Positions 7,993-16,254 are shown, counted from the stretch's first letter. The stretch is 21,569 bases of DNA from CAYVUV01 sp964455095 (GCA_964455095.1 CAYVUV010000196.1:1-21569), one strand, 5' to 3'. A program made the numbers and translations. Notes: generated from the letters alone by a model not told the origin.

Positions 7993-8094
7993 AGTAAATC
8001 ACGATTCACGCCTTGCGCTCAAGTCCGATGATCGTGGCGCGCGCGGTTGCTCCGGACGTGCGACTGCACTATGCGGGCGGCGAGGGGCGCGCGT

Positions 8095-8946
8095 ATGGCG
8101 GAAGGGAAGGTCGCGTTCATTACCGGAGCCAGTCGGGGCATCGGTCGGGGCTGCGCCCTGGAGCTCGCCAAGCGCGGCTTCAAACTGGTCCTGAGCGCGC
8201 GCACGGTCACCGGGCAGGAGCGCTTCGAGCACTCCTCGACAGTCAAGCACTCGTCCGATGCCCCATTGCCCGGCAGTCTCGAGGCCACCGCGGCTGAGGT
8301 TCGCGCGCTGGGCGCCGAAGCCGCGGTGATCAAGCTCGATCTGTCGGTGCGGGGCGACTGGTCGGCGGCCATCGACGCGGCAATGCGGCGATTCGGGCGC
8401 ATCGACGTGCTGGTCAACAACGGTCGCTACATCGGCCCCGGGCACATGGACTGGTTCGAGGACACGCCCGTCGAGCTGATCGAGCAGATGATGCTCTGCA
8501 ACGTTGTCGCGCCGTTACACCTCATCAAGCTCTGCATGCCGATCATGCGCCGCCAGGGCGGCGGCATCGTGATCAACATCACCTCGAGCGCCGGCGACCG
8601 CGAGACCCCGGCCCTGATCGGCGCTGGCGGCTGGGGCCTCGGCTATTCGATCAGCAAGGCGGCCTTCAACCGCATGGTGCCGGGCCTGGCCAAAGAGCTG
8701 CGCCGCGATGGCATCGCCGTCATCGGCCTGATGCCGGGATTTGTCGGCACCGAGCGCATGGCGATCGAACTCGGCCAGTTCGGTTTCGATGCCTCGCAGG
8801 CGCTGACGGTCGACAATCCCGGCCGCGTCTGCGCCATGCTCGCGACAGCGGCGGACCCAATGTTCTTTTCAGGCCGTGACGTCCACGGCCCGACCTTCTA
8901 CGCGGAACACGCGCTGACCCGTTTCGAATCGGGTGGTGGCGAGTAG
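8095..8946 (+). CDS. Short-chain dehydrogenase/reductase (SDR)
   Basis: A 283-residue classical-type SDR that would oxidise or reduce an alcohol/ketone with NAD(P). The Thr-Gly-Ala-Ser-Arg-Gly-Ile-Gly nucleotide loop is at 10-17, Asn-Asn-Gly at 108-110 in place of Asn-Asn-Ala-Gly, catalytic Ser near 164-165, and Tyr184-x3-Lys188. A polar insertion of about 20 residues follows the first beta-alpha-beta unit (about 40-60). I chose ATG 8095 because the Rossmann strand then starts at the usual distance and GAGGGG lies upstream; the frame stays open to 8047. Divergent from the P450-ferredoxin pair, it could oxidise a P450-produced alcohol, which is inference from context. Confidence 0.92.
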   Translation: MAEGKVAFITGASRGIGRGCALELAKRGFKLVLSARTVTGQERFEHSSTVKHSSDAPLPGSLEATAAEVRALGAEAAVIKLDLSVRGDWSAAIDAAMRRFGRIDVLVNNGRYIGPGHMDWFEDTPVELIEQMMLCNVVAPLHLIKLCMPIMRRQGGGIVINITSSAGDRETPALIGAGGWGLGYSISKAAFNRMVPGLAKELRRDGIAVIGLMPGFVGTERMAIELGQFGFDASQALTVDNPGRVCAMLATAADPMFFSGRDVHGPTFYAEHALTRFESGGGE

Positions 8947-9073
8947 GAAAGGAGGATCGGAGGCTTCCAAGTTCCGAGAACGGACCTTCGCCCTCCGTTG
9001 CACCTGGTCAACGCGCGTGGCGCACCGCGGCGCACGTTGCCCGTGGCGCGCGACTTGCTGTCTCTTTACGGCC

Positions 9074-9430
9074 ATGGGTTATTCGAGAGGCCTCAAGCAC
9101 GATGAGCTGGGGATGCTGCAGCCCGGCGTGGTGTTGCCCGTCCAGATGCCGGGCGCGAACCGAAGCGCTGGAGGCGGCGAGCGACAACTGATGCTCGCGG
9201 TGCTCGCTGACGCAGTGCATTGCTATCGCGTGCACCGTGCGGCAGTGACCAGGAACGAACTGCAGATGTTTCGCGAAAGCGAGGAGTGGATCATGAGCGA
9301 CGACGAGATCTCGCCCTTTTCCTTCCTCAACGTCTGCCAAGTCCTCGACATCGACGCCGCCTATCTGCGCCGGGGCCTCCGGGGCAATCCGCCCCAAGAG
9401 GCAGAGCGCCTCGTCGCTCAGCGCACCTAG
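9074..9430 (+). CDS. Small conserved protein of unknown function
   Basis: A 118-residue protein in a frame open from 8933. The core from about residue 35 (Gln-Leu-Met-Leu-Ala-Val-Leu-Ala-Asp-Ala-Val) through Glu-Glu-Trp-Ile-Met-Ser-Asp-Asp and Pro-Phe-Ser-Phe-Leu-Asn-Val-Cys to Tyr-Leu-Arg-Arg-Gly-Leu matches a pattern I recall from small uncharacterised proteins of delta-like proteobacteria and Acidobacteria. It appears predominantly helical and soluble, with no signal peptide. ATG 9074 is chosen because the preceding codons look random; 9113 is another possibility. The function is not known. It stands 127 bases after the SDR and is convergent with the YihY gene. Confidence 0.65.
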   Translation: MGYSRGLKHDELGMLQPGVVLPVQMPGANRSAGGGERQLMLAVLADAVHCYRVHRAAVTRNELQMFRESEEWIMSDDEISPFSFLNVCQVLDIDAAYLRRGLRGNPPQEAERLVAQRT

Positions 9431-9464
9431 CGCGCGGGTCGCCGGCGTCGCTTCCGCGTGCCGC

Positions 9465-10346
9465 TCACCCCTCCGCAGGCATGTTCGGCGGCAGTGGCGG
9501 GGTCTCCGAGCGACGCGAGCCATAGCGGCGCGCGTATACCTCGGTGAACTCGGCGCCGAGGATGAGCATCTGCGCGGACCAGTAGATCCACAACAGCACC
9601 ATGACGAGCGAGCCGGCCGCGCCGTATACGGAAGTGGTGACAATGCGCCCGAGGTAGAGACCGAGTAAGGACTTGCCAACGGTGAACAACAGCGAGGTGG
9701 CGACCGCGCCCAGCCAGACGTCGCGCCAGTCCAAGGGCGTGTCGGGCAAGACCTTGAAAATCATGGCGAACAGGGCGGTCGCGATGACGAACGAGAGCGT
9801 CCCGCTCAGCAGCGGCAACACTCGGCTGAACTCCGGCAGGTAGCGGCTCAGGAACTCACTCGCCGCGCTCAGCACGGTCGAGAGCATCAGCGACAGCATG
9901 AGCAGCGCGCCGATGCCGAGGATGAGGGCGAACGACAGCAGCCGCCGCCGCAAGTATTCGCGCACGGTCCCGCCAGGTCGCGGCGCCGCTTTCCAGATCT
10001 GGTTCAGCGACGCCTGCAACTGCGCCAAAACCCCCGAGGCCCCAAACAGCGCCGTGACCAAACTGATCACCGTCGCGGCGATGCCTGCGGCCGGCGCACT
10101 GATCTGGTCAACGATCGATTGCACCGTCTGTGCGCCCTCGGGCCCGACGATTCTGGTCAGCCGCCCGATGACTTCGTCGTGCGCCTGCGTCTGCCCGAGC
10201 ACCAGGCCAGCCATGGCGACGATCAGCATGAGCAACGGAGCGAGCGAGAAGATGGCGTAGTACGCCAGCGCCGCCCCATGGCTGGTGCCGCCGTCGTTGC
10301 TCCACTTGTCGAGCATCTCGTTGATGAACGCCCATGCCGACTTCAA
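9465..10346 (-). CDS. YihY/BrkB (UPF0761) family inner-membrane protein
   Basis: A 293-residue integral membrane protein with about six hydrophobic helices. The family signatures are present: Ala-Leu-Ala-Tyr-Tyr-Ala-Ile-Phe-Ser-Leu-Ala-Pro near residues 26-37, an Asn-Gln-Ile-Trp in the first loop, and Tyr-Gly-Ala-Ala-Gly-Ser-Leu in the last third. The molecular function of the family is not established. The best start is TTG 10346, which has GGAGG about eight bases upstream; no in-frame ATG lies nearby. It lies 92 bases downstream of dnaJ on the same strand, so co-transcription is possible. Confidence 0.92.
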   Translation of the reverse strand: MKSAWAFINEMLDKWSNDGGTSHGAALAYYAIFSLAPLLMLIVAMAGLVLGQTQAHDEVIGRLTRIVGPEGAQTVQSIVDQISAPAAGIAATVISLVTALFGASGVLAQLQASLNQIWKAAPRPGGTVREYLRRRLLSFALILGIGALLMLSLMLSTVLSAASEFLSRYLPEFSRVLPLLSGTLSFVIATALFAMIFKVLPDTPLDWRDVWLGAVATSLLFTVGKSLLGLYLGRIVTTSVYGAAGSLVMVLLWIYWSAQMLILGAEFTEVYARRYGSRRSETPPLPPNMPAEG

Positions 10347-10438
10347 ACGCGCGCCTCCATCCGGTTGCGTTGCCGATCGCTGCTGGCACCCGGTCGGTGC
10401 CGAAACGCAACTCTACCGGTCGCAGGCCCGCTCGTCAC

Positions 10439-11539
10439 CTACTTGCCGCGCGACGCCTTCACCTTCAGCTCCTGCAAGCGCTCGAAGAGTTGGTGCTCGT
10501 CGTGCGACAGCTTGCGCGGGATGCGCACGTCGAGCCGCAGGTAGAGATCGCCGTGCCCATGGCCGCCGAACTCGGGCAGTCCCTTGCCGCGCAGGCGCAG
10601 CACGGTGCCCGGCTGGGTACCGGGGGGGACCTTGACCGAGACCGTGCCCTGCAAGAGCGGAATGGCGAGGTTGGTGCCGAGCACCGCGTCGACGACGTGG
10701 ACGGTCTCCGCGTGCCACAGATCGTTGCCGCGACGCTCGAAGTTCGGATCGGGCGCGGTGCGCACGACCGCGAAGAGGTCGCCCGGGGCGCCGCCCGCAG
10801 GTCCCGGGAGGCCGTGGCCCGCCACACGCAGGACCATCCCCTCTTCGATGCCGCGCGGGATCTTGACCTTGAGCGTCTCCACTTGCTCGACCGTGCCGCG
10901 GCCGTGGCACTTCGGACACGGGGTCTCGATGACCTGGCCCTGTCCGCCGCACGTGGGGCAGACGCCGACCTGCTCGAACATCATGCCGCCTTTGCGGCGA
11001 CGATTCGCCTGGTGGCCTGTGCCGCCGCAGGTCGCACAGGTCTTCGGCGCCGTGCCCGGCTTGGCGCCCGATCCGTTGCAGGTCGTGCACGTCACCGGCC
11101 GGCGCACGCGCACACTCTCCTCACCGCCACTGGCGACGAGCGACAGGGGAATGACCAGATCGACCTCGAGGTTGCCGCCGCGCGGTGGCCCGGATGGCCG
11201 GCGGCGAAAGATATGGTCGAAACGCCCGCCACCCCCGACGTCGAAGCCTAGTCCGCCGAACAGGTCATTGAGGTCGACACCGCTGAACATGTCCTCGGGC
11301 GACATGGTCTCCCCATCGCCGCTGAGGCGGCCGGCATCGTAGTCGGCGCGCTTCTTGGGATCGGAGAGGACCGCATAGGCTTCGGCGACGGCGCGGAACT
11401 GCTCCTCGGCGCCAGGGTCCTTGTTGCGATCGGGATGATACTTCAGCGCCCGCGTGCGAAAGGCGCTCTTGATCGCTTTCTCGTCGGCGTCGCGGGCGAC
11501 GCCGAGCGTTGCGTAGTAGTCGCGCGGTGCGCTGGCCAC
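10439..11539 (-). CDS. dnaJ: Type I DnaJ (Hsp40) co-chaperone
   Basis: A 366-residue J-protein that stimulates the ATPase of DnaK and delivers unfolded substrates. The J domain occupies about residues 7-68 with His-Pro-Asp at 35-37. A short Gly/Phe-rich linker follows, then a zinc-binding region with four Cys-x2-Cys-x-Gly-x-Gly repeats (cysteines 151/154, 168/171, 194/197, 208/211), then the two-part C-terminal substrate domain. All eight zinc ligands are present. The start is GTG 11539 with GGAGAG about ten bases upstream. No dnaK or grpE is beside it, so this may be a second, stand-alone copy; that cannot be settled from this window. Confidence 0.95.
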   Translation of the reverse strand: MASAPRDYYATLGVARDADEKAIKSAFRTRALKYHPDRNKDPGAEEQFRAVAEAYAVLSDPKKRADYDAGRLSGDGETMSPEDMFSGVDLNDLFGGLGFDVGGGGRFDHIFRRRPSGPPRGGNLEVDLVIPLSLVASGGEESVRVRRPVTCTTCNGSGAKPGTAPKTCATCGGTGHQANRRRKGGMMFEQVGVCPTCGGQGQVIETPCPKCHGRGTVEQVETLKVKIPRGIEEGMVLRVAGHGLPGPAGGAPGDLFAVVRTAPDPNFERRGNDLWHAETVHVVDAVLGTNLAIPLLQGTVSVKVPPGTQPGTVLRLRGKGLPEFGGHGHGDLYLRLDVRIPRKLSHDEHQLFERLQELKVKASRGK

Positions 11540-11729
11540 GGTCTATCTCTCCATCCGAAGTTTCGGCGTTCTCGGTGGTGAAGAACTGTGTCTGATCAAG
11601 GTTAATGGGGATTGCAGACCGAATCGTCAAGGTACGTGCCGCGGAGGTGGCGCGTCGCCTTGTGTTGCGGTCGGGGACTGAGATACGCGATTTGCCCGGC
11701 GATGACGAACGACCGACGCGGGAGGTTCC

Positions 11730-12326
11730 GTGAGTGCGACGATTCGGATGGCTAGCGACAGTGACGCAGCGGCGATCGCGGCGATCTACGGCCCGTTCGT
11801 GCGCGACACGGCGATCTCCTTCGAGGTGGTGCCGCCCACCGCGGAAGAGATTGCTACCCACGTCCGCAAGCTGACGGAGCGGTTCCCGTGGCTGGTCTGC
11901 GCCGGCCCCGACGGCGTGGTGGGCTACGCCTACGCCAGCCCGCACCGCGAGCGCGCCGCCTATCGCTGGTCGGTCGATGTCTCGGTCTACATCGATCCGC
12001 GCGCGCACCGCCAGGGCGTCGGCCGGGCATTGTACACGGCACTCCTCGGCATCGTGACGCGCCAGGGCTACCGCACTGCTTATGCCGGCATCACCCTGCC
12101 CAACGCCGGCAGCATCGGCCTGCACGAAGCGATGGGTTTCGTTCCCGTCGCGATCTATCGCAATGTCGGCTACAAACTCGGCGCCTGGCGCGACGTCGGC
12201 TGGTGGGAGCGGGTGTGTGGCGACTATCCCACCGTGCCCGACGAGCCGGCACCCGTCGGCGCGCTGCGCGCGGCCCCCGACTGGCAGGACCTGCTGAGCA
12301 AGGGGCTGCCGGGGCTGCGGCTCTGA
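11730..12326 (+). CDS. GNAT acetyltransferase, phosphinothricin acetyltransferase/MnaT-like
   Basis: A 198-residue GNAT-fold enzyme that would acetylate a small amine from acetyl-CoA. The N-terminal Ala-Ile-Tyr-Gly-Pro-Phe-Val (about 18-24) and Phe-Glu-Val-Val-Pro-Pro-Thr are typical of the phosphinothricin/methionine-derivative acetyltransferase subgroup. The acetyl-CoA loop Arg-Gln-Gly-Val-Gly-Arg-Ala is at 94-100, followed by Asn125, Gly-Phe at 136-137 and the C-terminal Asp-Val-Gly-Trp-Trp-Glu. GTG 11730 is preceded by GGAGG. The gene is divergent from dnaJ (190-bp spacer) and convergent with the LLM gene (14-bp spacer). Natural substrate is unknown; members often act on methionine sulfone or sulfoximine. 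Confidence 0.92.
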   Translation: MSATIRMASDSDAAAIAAIYGPFVRDTAISFEVVPPTAEEIATHVRKLTERFPWLVCAGPDGVVGYAYASPHRERAAYRWSVDVSVYIDPRAHRQGVGRALYTALLGIVTRQGYRTAYAGITLPNAGSIGLHEAMGFVPVAIYRNVGYKLGAWRDVGWWERVCGDYPTVPDEPAPVGALRAAPDWQDLLSKGLPGLRL

Positions 12327-12340
12327 CCGATTCGAAATAA

Positions 12341-13207
12341 CTACATCTTGGCGATCACGTCGTTCGCGAACCGCTCCAGTCCTTCTCGCTTCACCTCGAT
12401 CTGCGTCACGTCGCCGCCATAGAGGACCCACGGCACGGTCATCAGGCTGGTGACGCCGAGGTCTTCGAGGCGGCGGTAATCGTCGACCGCGAAGGCGTCG
12501 CTGCAGGCGAAGAGAAAGTCGAACGGATCACGGTCGCGGTCGATCTCGCGACGCAGCCCGTTGATGCGCGCGATGAGGGCGGCAATCTCCTCCGTCGAGT
12601 GCAGGACGGAGATGAAGCCGTCGCCGAGACTCGCCGCGCGGCGCAGCGCCGGCTCCGACTCGCCGCCGACGTAGATCGGTACGGGTGCGCTCGGAGCCGG
12701 GCTCATCTCGAGGCGGTCGAAGTCGTAGAAGCGGCCGTGGTGCTCGACCATGCCGCCGCGCCATAGCGTGCGCAGGACGGCGATGGTCTCATCGGTACGG
12801 CGGCCGCGGGTGTGGAAGTCCTGCCCGAGCAGGGTGAACTCCTCGCGCATCCACCCGACGCCGATGCCGAGCACGACGCGGTTGTCGGACATCACCGCCG
12901 CGGTGCCGACCGCTTTGGCGACGACGAACGGATTGCGCGCCGGCAGCACGTAGACGTTGGTGACGAAGCGCAGCCGGCTGGTCACCGCGGCCATCGCGCC
13001 GATGGCCACCCACACGTCGGGCCAGGGTGTCGACGGTTCCCAGAACGGTTTGCCACCGGGCTGGTAGGGGTAGGGCGACGACAGCGTCTCGGGAAAGAAC
13101 ACGTGGTCGGAGAGCGCCAGGCCGTCCCACCCGCACGCGTCGGCGGTGCGGGCGATGGCGGTGTAGTGGGCGGGATCGCTGAAGGCGAGCGAGGTGATGA
13201 ATCGCAT
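12341..13207 (-). CDS. LLM-class (luciferase-like) F420-dependent oxidoreductase
   Basis: A 288-residue TIM-barrel flavin/F420 oxidoreductase. Typical signatures are Trp-Asp-Gly-Leu-Ala-Leu-Ser-Asp-His near residues 27-35, Val-Leu-Gly-Ile-Gly-Val-Gly-Trp near 112-119, and Pro-Ile-Tyr-Val-Gly-Gly-Glu-Ser in the last half. It resembles the group annotated as probable F420-dependent oxidoreductases. Cofactor (F420 or FMN) and substrate are not determinable here. The ATG at 13207 follows the VOC gene stop by 12 bases on the same strand, so it is the last gene of a minus-strand operon. Confidence 0.9.
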   Translation of the reverse strand: MRFITSLAFSDPAHYTAIARTADACGWDGLALSDHVFFPETLSSPYPYQPGGKPFWEPSTPWPDVWVAIGAMAAVTSRLRFVTNVYVLPARNPFVVAKAVGTAAVMSDNRVVLGIGVGWMREEFTLLGQDFHTRGRRTDETIAVLRTLWRGGMVEHHGRFYDFDRLEMSPAPSAPVPIYVGGESEPALRRAASLGDGFISVLHSTEEIAALIARINGLRREIDRDRDPFDFLFACSDAFAVDDYRRLEDLGVTSLMTVPWVLYGGDVTQIEVKREGLERFANDVIAKM

Positions 13208-13219
13208 GCGCGGCCCGGC

Positions 13220-13735
13220 CTACGCCGAAAGCCGCTGGCCACGCGCCGCGGTCCACTCGGCGACCATGGCGGCGGCCTTGTCGGCATCGGCGGCGGTCAG
13301 GGCGCGCGCCTGGTGGGTGAGCTCGAGCAACACGTGGTTGGGGTCCATGAAATAGATCGACTGCCACACACCGTCGTGGTCGACGACTGGCGTGACCTTC
13401 ACACGGTGCTGCTCGAGCCGCGCGCGCCAGTCCATCAGCTCCTCGTGCGACTCGACGCTGAGCGCGATGTGGCGCACCCATTTGGGCAGGTTGTCCGGGG
13501 CCGGCGGCACCGTGCCTTCGAGCTCGAAGAAGGCGATGACCTCGCCGCTGCGCATGGCGAAGAAGGTGTGCAGGTGCGGCTTGTCCGTGCCCGATTCCGG
13601 ATCGTGCACACCGCGCACGGCCGCGACCAGCTTGAAGCCGAGCACTTCGGTGTAGAAACGATAGGTCGCCCCAGTGTCCCAGGTCGGGTAGGCGACGTGA
13701 TTCAGCGCGCGCGCCACTGCCGGCATTTCCGCCAT
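13220..13735 (-). CDS. VOC (glyoxalase/extradiol dioxygenase fold) family protein
   Basis: A 171-residue protein with two beta-alpha-beta-beta-beta modules. Candidate metal ligands sit at the family positions: His13 in the opening strand, Glu in Phe-Phe-Glu-Leu-Glu (71 or 73), His89 in the second module and Glu138 near Leu-Leu-Glu-Leu-Thr. The sequence Tyr-Phe-Met-Asp-Pro-Asn is characteristic of VOC enzymes. Reaction unknown; isomerase, lyase or dioxygenase activity all occur in the fold. GGGAGGAG lies just upstream of ATG 13735. It is 12 bases ahead of the LLM gene and 76 bases behind the deacetylase gene. Confidence 0.9.
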   Translation of the reverse strand: MAEMPAVARALNHVAYPTWDTGATYRFYTEVLGFKLVAAVRGVHDPESGTDKPHLHTFFAMRSGEVIAFFELEGTVPPAPDNLPKWVRHIALSVESHEELMDWRARLEQHRVKVTPVVDHDGVWQSIYFMDPNHVLLELTHQARALTAADADKAAAMVAEWTAARGQRLSA

Positions 13736-13811
13736 TGATGATCTCCTCCCGTGTCGTGAGTGCGGCGATCATACTGCGCGCCGCGCCGCAACGGCAACAT
13801 TCAACCTCGTG

Positions 13812-14585
13812 TTACCCGCCGCCAGAGGCCTTTGCTTCCAGCAGCCGCTCGGCCAGTGCGCCGGCGGTCAAGACCTCCACCGCCGGCGTCCCGCACGCCG
13901 CTTCGATGACCGCATCCAGCGCCGCCAGTCGCGCTCGATCCAGGCCGGTCAGAAAAGCATGGCAGACGGTGACGAACAGGCCGCCGCGCTCGACCGCGCG
14001 CCGCAGCGCTTTCAGCCATGCCTCGCGCACCCGGTTCGGGTCGGCGGTCGCGCCGCCGGCGAGGTAGTGAAACCCGTCCACCGCCGGCCATACGAACGGG
14101 ATCTGCGCCAGTCCCGAGGCCAGCACCCGCGGCGTCATGCCGTCGCCGAGGCTGGCGTCGTAGCGATAGCCGAGCTCGGTGAGGATGGCCTCGGTGGCGA
14201 GACTTCGCCCGCCGCCGGGAGCGCGAAAACCGCGCGGTCGCACGCCGCCGGCGCGCTCCAACGCCTCGGTGGCGCGCCGCGCGAGCTCGCGTTCGGTCTG
14301 CGGCTCGAGATCGCTCCACGCTTCGTGCGTCCACCCATGCATGCCGAGCTCGTGCCCGCGGCGCGCGATCTCGGCCACGGCCTGCGGGTGGTGTACCCCA
14401 TTCCAACCCTCGATGAAGAAGGTGGCCTGCACGCCGTGCCGCGCCAGCAGGTCGAACAACGCCGGATAGCCGACCGCCAGCGACGGCTCGCTGCCCGGTG
14501 GGCGCGGGGCCGCGAGCAACCCGGCGCCGATGTCGGCCGCTTCGCCCATGTTGTCGAAGGTGAAGCAGGCCACCGCGCGCTGCAT
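13812..14585 (-). CDS. NodB-type polysaccharide deacetylase-like protein
   Basis: A 257-residue NodB-fold protein. Motif 1 reads Thr-Phe-Asp11-Asn12 where most deacetylases have Thr-Phe-Asp-Asp. Motif 2 His83-Gly-Trp-Thr-His87 supplies the two metal-ligand histidines. Arg121-Ala-Pro-Gly and His209 correspond to later active-site motifs. Asn12 replaces the metal-binding Asp, yet the probable catalytic base Asp11 remains, so activity may be altered rather than lost; I recall Asp-Asn subgroups among actinobacterial homologues. No signal peptide is seen, so a cytoplasmic substrate is likely. ATG 14585 is chosen because motif 1 then falls at residues 9-12 and GAGG overlaps the preceding stop. It follows the phosphodiesterase-like gene by 8 bases. 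Confidence 0.88.
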   Translation of the reverse strand: MQRAVACFTFDNMGEAADIGAGLLAAPRPPGSEPSLAVGYPALFDLLARHGVQATFFIEGWNGVHHPQAVAEIARRGHELGMHGWTHEAWSDLEPQTERELARRATEALERAGGVRPRGFRAPGGGRSLATEAILTELGYRYDASLGDGMTPRVLASGLAQIPFVWPAVDGFHYLAGGATADPNRVREAWLKALRRAVERGGLFVTVCHAFLTGLDRARLAALDAVIEAACGTPAVEVLTAGALAERLLEAKASGGG

Positions 14586-14593
14586 GCGTTGCC

Positions 14594-16105
14594 TCAGCCT
14601 ACCGCGCCGGCTGCACACAGCGCGGCGATCGGGGCACCGTCGACGTCGGGGAGTGAGACACCGAGCCGCGCCGCGATCGTCGGCGCGAGGTCCATCACCG
14701 AGACTGCGTCCGGGAGCGCGCCGCATCCGATGCCCGTTCCGGCGGCGCAGAGAAACCCGTTCGGTTGATGCTCTCCCATGCGGTACGACGTGTAGGGTCG
14801 CCGGATCTCGCCGATGCGCGGCGAGGCGGCGCCGGTGATCGGTGCATCGCGGCGCCAGATGACGATCAGGTCGGGCAGATCGGGCAGAAAGGCGCCCTCA
14901 TAGAGCAGCGCCGGCCGCACGACATCCTCTACGATCGGCCGGCCGCTGTCCGGGTCGACCAACTCACGCAGGGCGCTGTCGAGGTCGGTGCAGTGCGCGT
15001 CGTATTCGGCGCCGGGCGCGACGCGACCATGCGGCTCGCGGCCGATGACGTTGAGGCGCAGCGCGCTGGCGAACTCCGTGCTCGGCACCGCAAATGACAC
15101 GCGGTCGGCGCACTCGATCTCGCGCACCTGCTTGTGCAGGCGCGTCTGGCGGGGGACCGCCCAGTCGCGCACCGGCGCCGGCAATATGCGCCAGAGCCGC
15201 CGCCAAGCGGCGACGCGTTGGGCTCGGGTGCCCGAACGACCCGCTTCGAGGCGCACCAGCACGTCGTCGAGAAGCTCCTTGCCGCTGTAGTTGACGCCCA
15301 TGCCGAGGAGCGAGAACACGAGCACGGTTGTGTCCGGCACCGCACGCGCGAGCAAGCGGCCGACGGCCGCATCGACCGCCGCATAGGTGCGCTTCACTGC
15401 AGCGGGCAGCAGGCGCGCGAGCGCAGCATCGTGCTTCGGATGAGTGGCGTCGTCGACATGCCAGAAGCGATGCCCGACGCAGTGCAGTTCCTTGAAGCTG
15501 GTCAGCACGAGGTCCCAGCTGTCGTCGATCCAGCGCTCGACCAGCCGTCGCTTCATGTCGATCGTGGTCTGCAAGCCGGCATACAGTTGCAGGAACTGCG
15601 CTTCGGTGAGATCGGGTTCCTCGCACAGACTGGGCGGTCTGGTACCGTAGGTGGAGACCAAGCCGGCGGCGAGGTCGGGCGGCCAGCTGCGCGGCTGCGG
15701 TTCATCGTGTCCGTGCACCAACCAGTCGGCCAGGTGCACGCCATCGATGTCGCGCGACAGTGGGCACTTCGGAAGGTCGAGAACTGCGACGCGCCGGGGC
15801 GCCTGGCTCACCGTGTTCCAGAACGGTGCCCGCTGCAGGTCAGTGTCGCGCCAGGTGACGGTGCGGTACGTCCCGCGCCACACCTGCGTGTAGTAGGAGC
15901 GGGCATGTCGCGCCGGCGACACGGCGGTGTGAAATGACGCCCAGGCAGCGTCGTCACCGAAGCCTGGCGGACTGGCAACCGTCGCCCACATTCCGCGCGC
16001 GCGCAGTCCGCGCAAGACCGGCATGTCACCCGACGCCATCCAGCGCTCGACGAGGCTGCGCTCGGCGCCGTCGAGCCCAATGGCCAATACCTTCGGCGCG
16101 CTCAA
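14594..16105 (-). CDS. Alkaline-phosphatase-superfamily (type I phosphodiesterase-like) protein
   Basis: A 503-residue protein of the nucleotide pyrophosphatase/phosphodiesterase type. The first metal site Gly-Leu-Asp12-Gly-Ala is clear, and the nucleophile region reads Ala-Ala-Trp-Ala-Ser-Phe-His-Thr-Ala near 53-61. His212 and His216 lie in a Cys-Val-Gly-His-Arg-Phe-Trp-His segment that fits the bridging metal site. The usual Asp-His-Gly motif is replaced by Ser-Leu-Leu-Gly (265-268), so the second site looks incomplete. A His occurs late in Glu-His-Gln-Pro-Asn-Gly. No signal peptide is seen. TTG 16105 is the only plausible start before the first motif: the upstream frame closes at 16136-16138 without ATG or GTG. 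It heads the minus-strand run and is divergent from the MerB-like gene. Confidence 0.85.
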   Translation of the reverse strand: MSAPKVLAIGLDGAERSLVERWMASGDMPVLRGLRARGMWATVASPPGFGDDAAWASFHTAVSPARHARSYYTQVWRGTYRTVTWRDTDLQRAPFWNTVSQAPRRVAVLDLPKCPLSRDIDGVHLADWLVHGHDEPQPRSWPPDLAAGLVSTYGTRPPSLCEEPDLTEAQFLQLYAGLQTTIDMKRRLVERWIDDSWDLVLTSFKELHCVGHRFWHVDDATHPKHDAALARLLPAAVKRTYAAVDAAVGRLLARAVPDTTVLVFSLLGMGVNYSGKELLDDVLVRLEAGRSGTRAQRVAAWRRLWRILPAPVRDWAVPRQTRLHKQVREIECADRVSFAVPSTEFASALRLNVIGREPHGRVAPGAEYDAHCTDLDSALRELVDPDSGRPIVEDVVRPALLYEGAFLPDLPDLIVIWRRDAPITGAASPRIGEIRRPYTSYRMGEHQPNGFLCAAGTGIGCGALPDAVSVMDLAPTIAARLGVSLPDVDGAPIAALCAAGAVG

Positions 16106-16212
16106 GGGCGATTGGTTCCGTTCATGGCCAGGTTGCTAGTAGTCGACATCGGTTGGCGGGTTCAAGGGAGTTGTGGGCGCGCGGTTGCTGCCACCCGCGG
16201 CCTCTGATAACC

Positions 16213-16224
16213 AAACGAGCGTTT
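16213..16224. promoter_or_regulatory. Candidate TetR-family operator, AAACGAGCGTTT
   Basis: A palindrome with perfect AAACG/CGTTT arms and a two-base centre, 30 bases upstream of the MerB-like start and in the 149-bp spacer between divergent genes. It shares both arms with 7981-7992, implying one regulator for both promoters. Function is inferred. Confidence 0.45.
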
Positions 16225-16254
16225 CAGCCAGTTCCGGGGGGAGAAGGAGCCGCG

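Noticed and set aside
11540..11729. Riboswitch or small RNA in the dnaJ/GNAT spacer
   Set aside because: No convincing structured motif, heat-shock-type CIRCE repeat or promoter consensus could be found by eye in these 190 bases.
11265..12431. 388-codon minus-strand frame over the GNAT gene
   Set aside because: The GNAT reading on the plus strand has the full acetyl-CoA loop and a ribosome binding site; the antisense frame has neither.
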